Source of the DNA: Pantoea phytobeneficialis
GTDB taxonomy: Bacteria; Pseudomonadota; Gammaproteobacteria; Enterobacterales; Enterobacteriaceae
Assembly: GCF_009728735.1 (NCBI RefSeq)
Contig: NZ_CP024636.1
Coordinates: 2,061,720 to 2,125,719 of the forward strand
Direction of reading: 5' to 3'
DNA length: 64,000 nt
Positions 35,500-45,181 of this stretch are shown one piece after another; the stretch's first letter is position 1; each line of letters opens with the position of its first letter. The notes below the pieces were generated by a model. The model was not told the DNA's origin. It did no database searches and saw only the letters and a list, made by a program, of their open reading frames with translations. The translations under genes and the position numbers were made by a program.

Positions 35500-38400
35500 T
35501 AACCATACCAACTGTACCCCCTTGGCACGCGAGAAAAACCGGCTTCTTTCAGCGCGGCAAGCAGCGGGGATTGTCCGGCGGGTTGACCGTCAACACGTTC
35601 CAGGGTAAAGCTGAGGTGTTTTTCCCGTCGAAGAGCTACGCCCAGTGCCAGCACTGCGGCATGCTGTTCATCGAAGGTGGCGTTGGTGGCAAACGTCATC
35701 AATTCCTTACCGCCTTGCGGCAGATACAACAACACGCGACCAGCGGCGATCACCACCAGTGCGCCTTGACGGCGGGTGGGGCGATTTCCGGCCAGGCTTA
35801 GCGGCCACGGCAATTGCACACCGAAGGGGTTAGCGGGATCGAGCACCGCCAGCGCTACCGGGGTCCCCACCTGGCGTGGGCTATTGGCGAGTTGGCGCAG
35901 GCGATCAATCACCGTGTGGTCAGCGAACTGGGCGGCCCCCATGCCTGCGACAAAGCGGCCACGCAGCAAACGGCCGCTATCTTCCAGGCCACGCAACACC
36001 GGTTGCAATGCCGGAAAACCGCCGGGCACCTGCTCGGCGATAGCCGCGCCGCGACTGACGACAGCAAAGCGATCGAGCATATTTTCCGTCAATGCCAGGG
36101 CGCGCTCGGTGTCGGCCAGCGCCGGGCGCGCCAGCAACGACCAGCGGCCCGCCATGCTATTGAGGCCGGGACCGCTGGCAACGAGGCGGGTTGGGGCAGC
36201 ATACCCCCGATGTCCATGACGATGGCGGTGGGTACGTGGTCGCGGTGTGCTGGCATGACCGGTAACGCTGCGTAAGGCTGACCAGGTGTCGGTGGTGAGA
36301 TAACCGCGCCAGGCGAGATCCCACATGGCCTGGTAAATCAGGTTGGGATCGCCTTCCTCAGACGTGAGGCGCGGGACCAGTTGGCGCACAAACCAACCGC
36401 TCCCATCCTGTAACAGCGTCAGGATCTGTTGTTGCAACGGCGTCAGGGCGACGTTTTGTCCTTGACTCGCGGGTGGCAAGGTTTCGGCAGCATACTCGCT
36501 CAGATGCAGTGACACCATCCCTTCTGCGGCTGCTGCGGTGCGCTGTCCATGCCAGACCACTTCGCCACTGGAGAGCAATTCGTCCAGCATCGCAGGCTGA
36601 TAATCGCGGACCCGCGCCGGGAGGATCTGCGTTTCCCACAGCGCGGCAGGCAGGGCAATTCCCGCTAGCTGTTCAATCACCCGCACCACGCCGTTGACGC
36701 CACTCAACGCCCCCTGAGCTTCACGCGCGTTGGCATCGCTGATGACTCCCTGACGTTCCAGCAGCAGGGTGACATAGACCGCCGGATCAACCGGTTTCGT
36801 GGCCTCACGCGCCGCCTGGAGCGAGCGCAGGCGCAGGCGACGGAACACATTTTCCGCCACCCACTGCGGTTCATCATCATCAGCAGTGGTGAAGTCACCT
36901 TTCATCAGTTTGCCCTGCTGACGTAATTCTTCCAGCGCATCGATCACCACGGCGACACCAAGGCCGAAGTGACGGGCGAGGTCTTTGCCGGTGAATAACG
37001 CGTGGGTACGGGCATAGCGCTGGAGCAAATCATATAACGGACGTGTCACGGGCTGGAGCAAGGCTGGCGGTAGTGTATCCGGCACGCGGCATCCCAGCGC
37101 ATCACGCAGACGCGAGGCATCTTCTGCCAGCGCCCAGCGTGTCTCACCTGCAATGCTGACGCAGAAGATGCGCTGTGCCTGTTGCAAAGCCTGCAAACCA
37201 TCACTTAACACCTCATCGCCGCTGTAGCGCAGCGCCAGTTCTGCGTGGGTTAGCGGACCGACCTCGCGTAGCAGGTCTGACAACGCTTCGATACTGTTGG
37301 CGTGATAGCTGGCGGGCAGGCGCTGTAACTCTTGTTCCACCCGCGCCACCATGTCAGCATCGAGCAGCTCACGCATATCCACTTCACCGAGCAACCGCTT
37401 CAGCAGTTTGCTGTCCAGTGCCAGCATCGATGCGCGTTTCTCCGCCTGGGGAGCATCGCTGGCATACATAAATTCCGCCACATAACCGAACAACAGCGGT
37501 GCCGCAAAAGGCGAAGGGGATTCGGTGGTGACGTCGGCCAACTGAATCTCTCCCTGTTGCAGACGTGCCATCAGATGGTGCAGGGCAGGAAGATCATAAA
37601 CATCCTGCAAACATTCACGGGCGGTTTCGATCAGGATGGGAAAATCATCGAACTGGCGGGCAACTTCCAGTAACTGCCCGGCACGCAGTCGCTGCTGCCA
37701 TAACGGCGAGCGTTTGCCCGGATTGCGGCGTGGCAGCAGCAGGGCGCGGGCGGCACACTCGCGGAAGCGAGCGGCGAACAGCGCCGACTGACCGACCGAC
37801 TGGCTCACCACCCGTTGCAGTTCATCCGGCTCAAACAGGAACAATTCAGCGCCAGGTACGCGACCGTCGCTATCGGGAAAGCGGGCGACGATACCGTCAT
37901 CACTGGCCACTACGGCGGGATCGATGCCCATGATCCGGGTGATCCGCTCAGCCACCGCCAGCGCCCACGGGGCATGGACGCGTTGACCATAGGGTGAATG
38001 CAGGATGACACGCCAGTCGCCGGTTTCATCCCGACAACGCTCAATCAGCAGCGTGCGGTCGGTGGGGAGCACGCCGGTCGCCTGGCGCTGCTCGGCGATC
38101 AGCGTCTGAATATTATGACGGGCATGGTCATCCAGGGCGTCGGCTATGGGGGCACCCTGATCAACCTCGCGCAGATAGCGCCCAATGGCTTCACCTAATG
38201 CGGCAGAACGCCCCACACCTTCGCCATGCCAGAATGGCAGACGCGCCGAACGCCCCGGTGCTGGCACCACCACCACCTGATCGTGGGTGATTTGCTGGAT
38301 ACGCCAGGAGGTGGCGCCGAGGGTAATAATGTCGTTCACCCGCGATTCATACACCATCTCCTCATCCAGTTCCCCGACTCGCCGCGCGCCAGATTGTTCT

Positions 38401-40067
38401 TCTCCTTCCGGCAACATCACGCTAAACATGCCACGGTCCGGGATGGTGCCGCCGCTGGTGACAGCCAGATGCTGCGCACCGGGGCGACCACTCAGGGTGT
38501 GATTATGTCGATCCCAGATAATGCGCGGGCGCAGATTGGCGAATTCGTCTGAGGGGTAACGTCCGGCCAGCATATCCAGCACCGCTTCGAACGCGGCGCG
38601 TGGCAAGGAGCGGAACGGATCGGCGCACCGTACCAGGGCAAACCAGTCATCAAGCTGCAACGTCTCCATCGCGGCGGCGGCGACAGTCTGCTGGGCCAGG
38701 ATGTCGAGCGGATTGTGAGGCGGGGCGATAGCATCCAGGTCGCCTGCCAGCATCGCTTCAACCGTGACGGCGGTATCCAGCAAATCACGCCGGGTACGGG
38801 GCCAGAATATTCCTTTGGGCGTGCCGCCCACCTGATGTCCGGCGCGTCCGACACGTTGCAGAGCGCTGGCGACCGACAGTGGCGCACCCACCTGAATCAC
38901 CAGATCGATATCGCCCATATCGATACCCAGTTCGAGGCTGGAGGTCGCCACTACGCAACGAAGTTCACCGGCTTTCAGGGCGGTTTCAATCTCCAGGCGC
39001 TGCTCCTTTGACACCGAACCGTGGTGCGAGCGGGCAATCAGGTTGTCCGGCGTCTGCGTGCGTTTTTCCGTGCCGCCGGTAAAGGAGCCGTAATCAAAGG
39101 AGGCTTCCGGTACGGTCGGCTGCTCACCCAACTGGCGGGCGTAGCGTTCATTCAGGCGCGCGGTGAGTTTCTCTGCCAGCCCGCGCGAGTTGGTGAACAC
39201 CAGCGTGGCGCGGTGGCGCAGCACTTCGTCAAGAATGCCCGCTTCAATATGCGGCCAGATCGATCCGGCGGCGAGCGTGGCATCCTGCACAGCCTGACTG
39301 TCCGGACGTTGCTGGATGTCAGTCATATCCGCCACCGGAACGGTGATGGTCAGTTGCAGTGGACGCTTCGCCGCCGGATTGACCACCAGGGTTTCGCCCA
39401 CCCCTCCGAGAAAACGCGCCACGGCCTCGGGGGGACGTACGGTCGCGGATAACCCAATCCGCTGCGCCGGTTGCGCCAGCAATGCATCGAGTCGTTCCAG
39501 ACTGAGCGCCAGATGCGAGCCGCGTTTGCTGCCCGCTACCGCATGGACTTCATCGACGATCACCGTGGATATTCCCCGCAGCGTTTCGCGCGCTTTGGAG
39601 GTCAGCATCAGAAACAGGGACTCAGGCGTGGTGATCAGGATATCCGGTGGGCGGCGTTGCAACTGCGCCCGCTCAGCGCTGCGTGTATCGCCAGAACGCA
39701 TCCCCACCTGCAAGGTGATTTCCATTTCATCCTGCTGGCGGCGTTGTGCCTCCACCCCCGCCAGCGGCAATTGCAGGTTGCGCTGCACATCGGCGGCCAG
39801 CGCCTTCACCGGCGAGATATACAGAATGCGGGTTTTATGACTGCGGGCAACTGCATCTGTCTGGCTGCGCTCACGAAATAGCGCATCGATGGCATGCAGA
39901 AAGGCCGCCAGCGTTTTACCCGATCCGGTTGGTGCAATCACCAGGCAATTTTTACCACTGGCGATGGCCTGCCAGGCTTCCGCCTGAACGGGGGTGGGGG
40001 CAGCAAAAGTGGCTCGGAACCATGCCTGTGTAGCGGGTAAGAAATGCTGGAGAGCTGCGTCTGACAT
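35499..40067 (-). CDS. lhr: Large helicase-related protein Lhr
   Basis: A 1522-residue DNA/RNA helicase, close in length to E. coli Lhr (about 1538). The superfamily 2 core has motif I APTGSGKT near residue 46, the DEVH box in VIVDEVHAVAGSKRG, motif III GLSATVRPPEAVA, and the later motifs VFTNSRGLAEKL and QRVGRAGHQVGG. The winged-helix and Lhr-specific C-terminal domains fill the remaining two thirds. It translocates on single-stranded DNA and unwinds RNA:DNA hybrids in repair. AGGGA precedes the ATG. It appears to be a single gene and intact. Confidence 0.97.
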   Translation of the reverse strand: MSDAALQHFLPATQAWFRATFAAPTPVQAEAWQAIASGKNCLVIAPTGSGKTLAAFLHAIDALFRERSQTDAVARSHKTRILYISPVKALAADVQRNLQLPLAGVEAQRRQQDEMEITLQVGMRSGDTRSAERAQLQRRPPDILITTPESLFLMLTSKARETLRGISTVIVDEVHAVAGSKRGSHLALSLERLDALLAQPAQRIGLSATVRPPEAVARFLGGVGETLVVNPAAKRPLQLTITVPVADMTDIQQRPDSQAVQDATLAAGSIWPHIEAGILDEVLRHRATLVFTNSRGLAEKLTARLNERYARQLGEQPTVPEASFDYGSFTGGTEKRTQTPDNLIARSHHGSVSKEQRLEIETALKAGELRCVVATSSLELGIDMGDIDLVIQVGAPLSVASALQRVGRAGHQVGGTPKGIFWPRTRRDLLDTAVTVEAMLAGDLDAIAPPHNPLDILAQQTVAAAAMETLQLDDWFALVRCADPFRSLPRAAFEAVLDMLAGRYPSDEFANLRPRIIWDRHNHTLSGRPGAQHLAVTSGGTIPDRGMFSVMLPEGEEQSGARRVGELDEEMVYESRVNDIITLGATSWRIQQITHDQVVVVPAPGRSARLPFWHGEGVGRSAALGEAIGRYLREVDQGAPIADALDDHARHNIQTLIAEQRQATGVLPTDRTLLIERCRDETGDWRVILHSPYGQRVHAPWALAVAERITRIMGIDPAVVASDDGIVARFPDSDGRVPGAELFLFEPDELQRVVSQSVGQSALFAARFRECAARALLLPRRNPGKRSPLWQQRLRAGQLLEVARQFDDFPILIETARECLQDVYDLPALHHLMARLQQGEIQLADVTTESPSPFAAPLLFGYVAEFMYASDAPQAEKRASMLALDSKLLKRLLGEVDMRELLDADMVARVEQELQRLPASYHANSIEALSDLLREVGPLTHAELALRYSGDEVLSDGLQALQQAQRIFCVSIAGETRWALAEDASRLRDALGCRVPDTLPPALLQPVTRPLYDLLQRYARTHALFTGKDLARHFGLGVAVVIDALEELRQQGKLMKGDFTTADDDEPQWVAENVFRRLRLRSLQAAREATKPVDPAVYVTLLLERQGVISDANAREAQGALSGVNGVVRVIEQLAGIALPAALWETQILPARVRDYQPAMLDELLSSGEVVWHGQRTAAAAEGMVSLHLSEYAAETLPPASQGQNVALTPLQQQILTLLQDGSGWFVRQLVPRLTSEEGDPNLIYQAMWDLAWRGYLTTDTWSALRSVTGHASTPRPRTHRHRHGHRGYAAPTRLVASGPGLNSMAGRWSLLARPALADTERALALTENMLDRFAVVSRGAAIAEQVPGGFPALQPVLRGLEDSGRLLRGRFVAGMGAAQFADHTVIDRLRQLANSPRQVGTPVALAVLDPANPFGVQLPWPLSLAGNRPTRRQGALVVIAAGRVLLYLPQGGKELMTFATNATFDEQHAAVLALGVALRREKHLSFTLERVDGQPAGQSPLLAALKEAGFSRVPRGYSWYG

Positions 40068-40235
40068 CCGATTTCCCTGATTTCACTAAGGTGCGTTTTG
40101 CAGTGTAGCGAAAGCGAGCGCAGGTCGGTTTATTTATCAACAGACTAAATGAGGCTTATGCGGCAGCGGTGTGCTTTTTACTGTTGTTCATGTTTTTAAC
40201 ACTAAAAACTTGAATCTGATAAACCAGATCGCTAA

Positions 40236-40391
40236 CACGGGCCTCCGGCAAAAGCCTTGCTGGGTATGGCACTGGATATTACGGGTGTTGCAGACAGCCT
40301 GAGCCTTTATGAATCACTGAATGCGACCAGCCGTTATAAGATCGGCATTGATCAATGGCCGTTGGCCAGCAGAAAATGGAATATCGAATGA
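40236..40391 (+). pseudogene. C-terminal remnant of probable partner gene of the AbiEii-like toxin
   Basis: After an in-frame stop at 40233 the frame reads GPPAKALLGMALDITGVADS, then SLYESLNATSRYKIGID and ends RKWNIE at the TGA 40389-40391. That TGA overlaps the ATG of the AbiEii-like frame (ATGA), as in an antitoxin-toxin pair. No upstream coding sequence for the rest of the protein is present before lhr. I infer a truncated AbiEi-like or similar antitoxin. The identity of the family is uncertain. Confidence 0.4.
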
Positions 40392-41302
40392 ATTTACATC
40401 AAGACAAGGACGTCTGGCTCGAATTGGTTCATACCACGGCTGATCACTTTGCCATTCCAGCGGTATATGTTGAAAAGGATGACTGGGTAACTTGGGTGTT
40501 CACAACCTTAGTCAGTCCAGTTTTCATGGCCAATTGATCTTTAAAGGCGGAACGTCGCTTTCCAAAGCCTGGAAACTGATTAACCGTTTCTCTGAAGATG
40601 TCGATCTCGCGGCGCATGTACGCGGAATGTCCGGCAATCAAATTAAACAATTTATCCGTGAGGCGGAAGCTACCCTTGTTGAGGGGCTAAGTTACACCCC
40701 AGACCATCCGGCGGAGTCAAAACACGGGTCATTCCGGAAAACGTGGCATAGCTATCCCCGCTGGGTTGCTGGCGATTTTGGTCAAGCGATGCCGCTGGAG
40801 ATTAATGCCTTCACCACACCAGAACCTTTTATCGCCCGTTGCAATAGCTGAACGATATGGACTGTGCGCATTTTCAGTGAATGTATTAAGTATTGAAAGA
40901 ACAGTGGTGGAGAAAATCATTGCCCTGATTCGTGCTTCACGAGAGAAACGACCTGATGTGGCCTTAAAATCACGCATCCACCATATTTATGATTTATGCA
41001 TGATTAAGCACAACGCTGATTTTGCGCCATTATTTCAGGACGGCGCATTACTCAAGATGTTAAGCATTGTGGAACATGCTGACCGTGAGCAATTCTCTTC
41101 TGCTGGCGACTGGCTGGATCAGCCGTTGAGTCAGGCGGCAATTTTTGCAAACACTGAACAGACATGGTCACACATTCGGGGAGAATTTCATGGGCGCTTT
41201 GCGGTTATGGTTTATGACAGTGACCTGCCGTCAGACAAAGAAGTTATCGGGATGCTTGATGCCGTGCATAAGCAGCTCAAGCAGTATCGCATGCTGGCGT
41301 AG
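40388..41302 (+). pseudogene. AbiEii/AbiGii-type nucleotidyltransferase toxin, frameshifted
   Basis: Three frames together spell one protein. MNLHQDKDVWLELVHTTADH and VEKDDWVTWV lie in the first frame. From about 40500, HNLSQSSFHGQLIFKGGTSLSK and FSEDVDLAAH (the GGTS and DxD nucleotidyltransferase motifs) are in the second. From about 40850, YGLCAFSVNVLSIERTVVEK onward is in the third. A one-base shift near 40495-40505 and a shift, probably with a small deletion, near 40840-40860 break it. Type IV toxins of this family block growth and give phage defence; this copy should be dead. Its TAG stop is inside a REP-like repeat. Confidence 0.75.
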
Positions 41303-41356
41303 CGGCGCGCTTTTGACCTTTGTGGAGTAAACCTGCGCGATAAATCGTGCCGCTAC
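41299..41356. repeat. Degenerate inverted REP-like pair
   Basis: GTAGCGGCGCG starts at 41299 and then diverges. A reverse copy with one change (GCGCGATAAATCGTGC then CGCTAC) lies at 41335-41356. The pair separates the toxin remnant from the convergent yiaJ gene. Confidence 0.75.
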
Positions 41357-41369
41357 GGTACGGATTCTT

Positions 41370-42206
41370 TTACGGTAAGGTACACGCCTTTTGCGGCACC
41401 ACGTATCCCAGCTCTTCCGAAATCGCACGGGCGGTGGCGACCACCGGACCCATCAGTTTTTTCACCCCAATCTGTTGCATCTTGGCGGTGGGCAGTGAAA
41501 TCGACACCGCATAAGGCACCCGTTGCTGAATATCAAACACCGGCGCGGCGATGCAGGAAACACCCAGTTCATTCTCTTCGCGATCCATTGCCGTCTGCTG
41601 CTGACGAATGGACTTCAGTTCTTCCAGCATCTCCGGGAGCGTGGTGATGGTGTTTTTGGTCAACTGTTGAATGCTGTCCTGATGGCTTTGCCAGTAGTGC
41701 GCCGGATATTCTTCGCTGCCCCAGGCCATAAAAATTTTCCCCATCGCTGAACAATACAGCGGCATATGCTGGCCGATATAGGCGCGGGTGCGCATCATCC
41801 CGGTGGTGGGTTCCAGTTTATAAATCAGGATCACATGATCATCTTCGCGGCTGGAGAAGTTGACCGTTTCGCCCACTTCCAGATTCAGTTTCTCCAGATG
41901 CGGGGCAGCGACATGGATGATGTTGAGGGAGGAGAGGGCCTTCTGTCCGACAGAAATAAACTTAGTGGTCAGACGGTAACTGCCAGGCGAGGGTGCCTGC
42001 GTGACATAACCGCTGCTGTGCAAACCCTGCAACAGGCGATGCACGGTACTTTTGTTCATCCCGGACAACTCAGAAAGATGGGCCAACGGGCAACCGTTCG
42101 GGTAGTTGCTCAGTAATTCAATCAGTTGCAGCCCACGAAACAAGCTCTGCGTCCCCAGTGGCTTGTCACTCTTCTCTTCCTTCGCTTTCGCTACTTTAAC
42201 CACCAT
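41370..42206 (-). CDS. yiaJ: IclR-family repressor YiaJ (PlaR)
   Basis: A 278-residue IclR-type regulator nearly collinear with E. coli YiaJ, repressor of the yiaK-S operon. The winged helix spans about residues 20-80: GTQSLFRGLQLIELLSNYPN, GCPLAHLSELSGMNKSTVHR and SYRLTTKFISVGQKALSSLN. The effector domain includes REDDHVILIYKLEPTTGMMR and ENELGVSCIAAPVFD. It is divergent from the ABC operon and 5 kb from yiaK, with a candidate operator in both promoters. The natural effector is probably a sugar acid or lactone of this pathway. Confidence 0.93.
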   Translation of the reverse strand: MVVKVAKAKEEKSDKPLGTQSLFRGLQLIELLSNYPNGCPLAHLSELSGMNKSTVHRLLQGLHSSGYVTQAPSPGSYRLTTKFISVGQKALSSLNIIHVAAPHLEKLNLEVGETVNFSSREDDHVILIYKLEPTTGMMRTRAYIGQHMPLYCSAMGKIFMAWGSEEYPAHYWQSHQDSIQQLTKNTITTLPEMLEELKSIRQQQTAMDREENELGVSCIAAPVFDIQQRVPYAVSISLPTAKMQQIGVKKLMGPVVATARAISEELGYVVPQKACTLP

Positions 42207-42410
42207 CCACGCTTCCTCTTAGTTTTCCCACTCCGATAAAAGAGCAGTCGCCAGATGTTAACCCATGCACTTCAGCCTGGGAATCCTTCGCCAGGTTTAG
42301 TGTGACTTTTGGCGAAAATCCACCCCTTACCGAAGTGAGTGATGCATCACAAATCCGCAACAAGAATTATATCTATTTGTTTATTAATGAAATTTATCCT
42401 CGCTACTTCT

Positions 42411-42459
42411 TTGCTTTTCCTGCGCACCAGGAATAGTATTTTTTGGAATCGTATTTCGT
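42411..42459 (+). promoter_or_regulatory. ABC operon promoter with YiaJ-type operator
   Basis: TTGCTT (42411-42416), 17 bp, TAGTAT (42434-42439) and then TTGGAATCGTATTTCGT (42443-42459) match the layout of the yiaK promoter, where the operator also starts a few bases after the -10. The second half-site here is imperfect. The 325-bp yiaJ-ABC gap holds no other recognised element. Confidence 0.6.
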
Positions 42460-42531
42460 ATGTTGAAATTTAGCGGTGTTTTGATGCTGTCGCCGCTGTT
42501 GATGCTCACCAGGAGTTTGCAGGAGGCGGTA

Positions 42532-44058
42532 ATGCAGCATAGCCCGGGTACACCGGTTCTTACTCTGAGCCATATCACCAAACGCTTTGGCGGTAATCCC
42601 GCCGTTAATGATGTCAGTCTTGAGGTTTTTCCCGGCGAGGTGGTTGCCCTGCTGGGCGAAAACGGTGCCGGAAAATCCACGCTGATCAAAGTGCTGGCCG
42701 GAGTGTATAGCCGGGATGAGGGCGATATCCGCTTTCACGACGCCAGCATCGCGTCGGCCGCCAGTCTGAAAACCGCCACCCGGCAGCCAATCGCCTTTAT
42801 TCATCAGGATCTCGGGCTGATTGAATGGATGACGGTGGCGGAAAATATGGCGCTGGTGATGGGTTTTACCCGTCGTCTCGGCTTGATCGACTGGCGGGCG
42901 GTGCGCGAGCGTTCGCGTGCCGCCCTGAACGATGTCGGCATCATGCTGGACCCGGATGCCCGCGTGTTTGAACTGTCGCGCACCGAGAAATCCCTGCTGG
43001 CGATTGCGCGCGCAGTGGCGGTCAACGCCGAAGTGCTGGTGCTGGATGAACCTACTGCCTCGTTACCCGCCAACGATGTGCGTCACCTGTTCGAAGTCAT
43101 CAACCGACTGAAAAGTCGCAAAGTTGGCATGATTTACGTCACCCACCGCCTTGATGAAGTGATTGAGATTGCCGACCGCATCTGTGTGATGCGTGATGGT
43201 AAACGCGTTGCAGAAGGCAACACTGCCGATTATCAACTGCACGATCTGGTGGAGATGATTGTTGGGGAGGCGCTGGAAGGGAATCAACGGCAACCGCTAC
43301 CGGCTGCGAGCAAACCGGTGCTGGTGTTGGATCAACTCTGCATTGATGAAGTCGGGCCGGTCAGCTTCAGCCTGCAACCGGGCGAAATGCTGGCGCTGGC
43401 TGGCTTACGCGGTGCCGGGCAAGAGGAAATTGGCCGCCTGCTGTTTGGTTTGCGTCAGGCCACCGCCGGGACGCTGCGCTTCCGTGACCAGGCGTATCAG
43501 CCACAGACGCCCCAACAGGCGATGGCGGCTGGCGTGTCGCTGGTGGCGGGGGACCGCACCGGCGAGAGCCTGGTGATGTCGATGAGCGTGCGTGAAAACC
43601 TGTTTCTTAATCCCTGCGCCAGTGGTCATCGGCTTTTGTCACGCTACGGACGGCGTGCCGAAATCGGTGCCAGCTGGTGGAAAGTTCAGTTATTCGATGT
43701 GCGTCCGAAAGACGTCAATCTCGACATCAGCGCCTTATCGGGCGGCAACCAGCAGAAGGTGGTGATGGCGCGCTGGATGCATCTCAATGCGCCGCTGCTG
43801 ATTCTGGAAGACCCCACCGCAGGCGTCGATGTGGGCGCGCGCGAAGAAATCTATCACCTGCTGAATAAAGCGCTGACCGAGGGCGTGGCGGTACTGGTGA
43901 TATCCAATGACCTCGAAGAGATCGCCCATATCTGCAACCGCGCGCTGGTGTTTAACCGTGGTCAGGTGGTCGGCGAATTAAAAAATGAACAGGTTAGCTT
44001 TGCCGGTTTGCTGGAGCTGGCCTCTGCCAGCAGCGCTGCCCCATTAACCACCGTCTGA
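42532..44058 (+). CDS. Sugar ABC transporter ATPase, two-domain (RbsA/MglA type)
   Basis: A 508-residue duplicated ATPase powering monosaccharide import. The first half has Walker A LLGENGAGKSTLIK, a degenerate signature ELSRTEKSLLAIARA and Walker B EVLVLDEPTASLP. The second half has degenerate Walker A AGLRGAGQEEIG, signature ALSGGNQQKVVMARW and ILEDPTAGVDVGAREE. The ATG at 42532, with GGAGG five bases upstream, is chosen over 42460. It is the first gene of an operon with permease, binding protein and SMP-30 lactonase, divergent from yiaJ. Confidence 0.93.
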   Translation: MQHSPGTPVLTLSHITKRFGGNPAVNDVSLEVFPGEVVALLGENGAGKSTLIKVLAGVYSRDEGDIRFHDASIASAASLKTATRQPIAFIHQDLGLIEWMTVAENMALVMGFTRRLGLIDWRAVRERSRAALNDVGIMLDPDARVFELSRTEKSLLAIARAVAVNAEVLVLDEPTASLPANDVRHLFEVINRLKSRKVGMIYVTHRLDEVIEIADRICVMRDGKRVAEGNTADYQLHDLVEMIVGEALEGNQRQPLPAASKPVLVLDQLCIDEVGPVSFSLQPGEMLALAGLRGAGQEEIGRLLFGLRQATAGTLRFRDQAYQPQTPQQAMAAGVSLVAGDRTGESLVMSMSVRENLFLNPCASGHRLLSRYGRRAEIGASWWKVQLFDVRPKDVNLDISALSGGNQQKVVMARWMHLNAPLLILEDPTAGVDVGAREEIYHLLNKALTEGVAVLVISNDLEEIAHICNRALVFNRGQVVGELKNEQVSFAGLLELASASSAAPLTTV

Positions 44059-44080
44059 AAAGGAAGGCAGGAGAAAAATT

Positions 44081-45181
44081 ATGTCAAAAACATCCGTCAA
44101 ATCCACCGCGCTGGAGCAGCGGGTCAGCCTTGCGCAACATGGCTTTGCCCCCTGGTCGATGCAGATAATGACCCGCTACGGCCTGTTGCTGTTATGTGTG
44201 GTGTTAACCCTGTTGTTCTCGGCGCTGTCACCGTCGTTTGCCACCATGCTGACCTTACAGGCGATCCTCGCCAGTAAAGCCAAGATTGCGCTGCTGGCGC
44301 TGGCGGCGACCTTGCCAATGATTGTCGGCAAGATCGACCTGAACGTCGGTTTCGGCATTGTGCTGTGGCATATCCTCGCCATTACCCTTCAGGTGGAGTA
44401 CGGCTTCTCATGGCAGATGGCGGTGCTGACGGTGCTGGTGATCTCGGCGCTCTACGGGTTACTGAACGGCATCCTGGTAGCGCTAGCGGATATTGACAGC
44501 TTTGTCGCCACCCTCGGCTCCGGCACCGTGCTGTACGCCGTGGCGCTGTGGCACTCCGGTGGTCGGCAAATTGTTGGCGATCTGCCGGATGCCTTTAGCG
44601 CGCTGCATCATACCGAGTTGTTCGGCATTCCCATCGGCGCGTTTTATGTGTTGATCGTTGCGCTGGTGCTGTGGCTCGTCACCGAACATACCCCGTTGGG
44701 CCGTTGCATGTATGCGGTAGGTGGCAACCCCACTGCCGCGCGCCTCAACGGCATTGCGGTGAATAAATACATCATCGGGACCTTTATCGCCTCCAGCGTG
44801 TTGACCGGTTTCAGTGGCGTACTGATTGCGGCTGAACAGGGCGTAGGCCAGGCCAGCGTCGGGATGGATTATCTGTTGCCAGCGCTGGTGGGGGCTTTCC
44901 TCGGTAGCACCACCATTCGTCCGGGACGGGTGAACATCTGGGGCACCGTGGTGGGTATCGCCATTCTCGCCATCGGTATTGCCGGGATCCAACAATTTGG
45001 CGGCGACTTCTGGGTCGAACCGTTATTTAACGGCGCGACCTTGTTGCTGTCGATTACGCTTGCCGGTTACGCCCAGCGTCGCCGCCTGCTGAACCAAAAA
45101 GCCGTGGTGCGCAGTCAGAGCGCACCGACCTCTGCACCTGACCATAAACAAAAAACCATCACACCAGGGAATTCATTATGA
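44081..45181 (+). CDS. Sugar ABC transporter permease (RbsC/XylH type)
   Basis: A 366-residue inner-membrane protein with about eight to ten transmembrane segments, starting near residue 30. The EAA-like family segment AVGGNPTAARLNGIAVNKY lies around residue 220, and ALVGAFLGSTTIRPGRVNIWGT follows. Members form the homodimeric pore for pentose or hexose uptake. The Ser/Thr-rich C-terminal tail overlaps the binding-protein start (ATGA at 45178-45181). Confidence 0.92.
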   Translation: MSKTSVKSTALEQRVSLAQHGFAPWSMQIMTRYGLLLLCVVLTLLFSALSPSFATMLTLQAILASKAKIALLALAATLPMIVGKIDLNVGFGIVLWHILAITLQVEYGFSWQMAVLTVLVISALYGLLNGILVALADIDSFVATLGSGTVLYAVALWHSGGRQIVGDLPDAFSALHHTELFGIPIGAFYVLIVALVLWLVTEHTPLGRCMYAVGGNPTAARLNGIAVNKYIIGTFIASSVLTGFSGVLIAAEQGVGQASVGMDYLLPALVGAFLGSTTIRPGRVNIWGTVVGIAILAIGIAGIQQFGGDFWVEPLFNGATLLLSITLAGYAQRRRLLNQKAVVRSQSAPTSAPDHKQKTITPGNSL

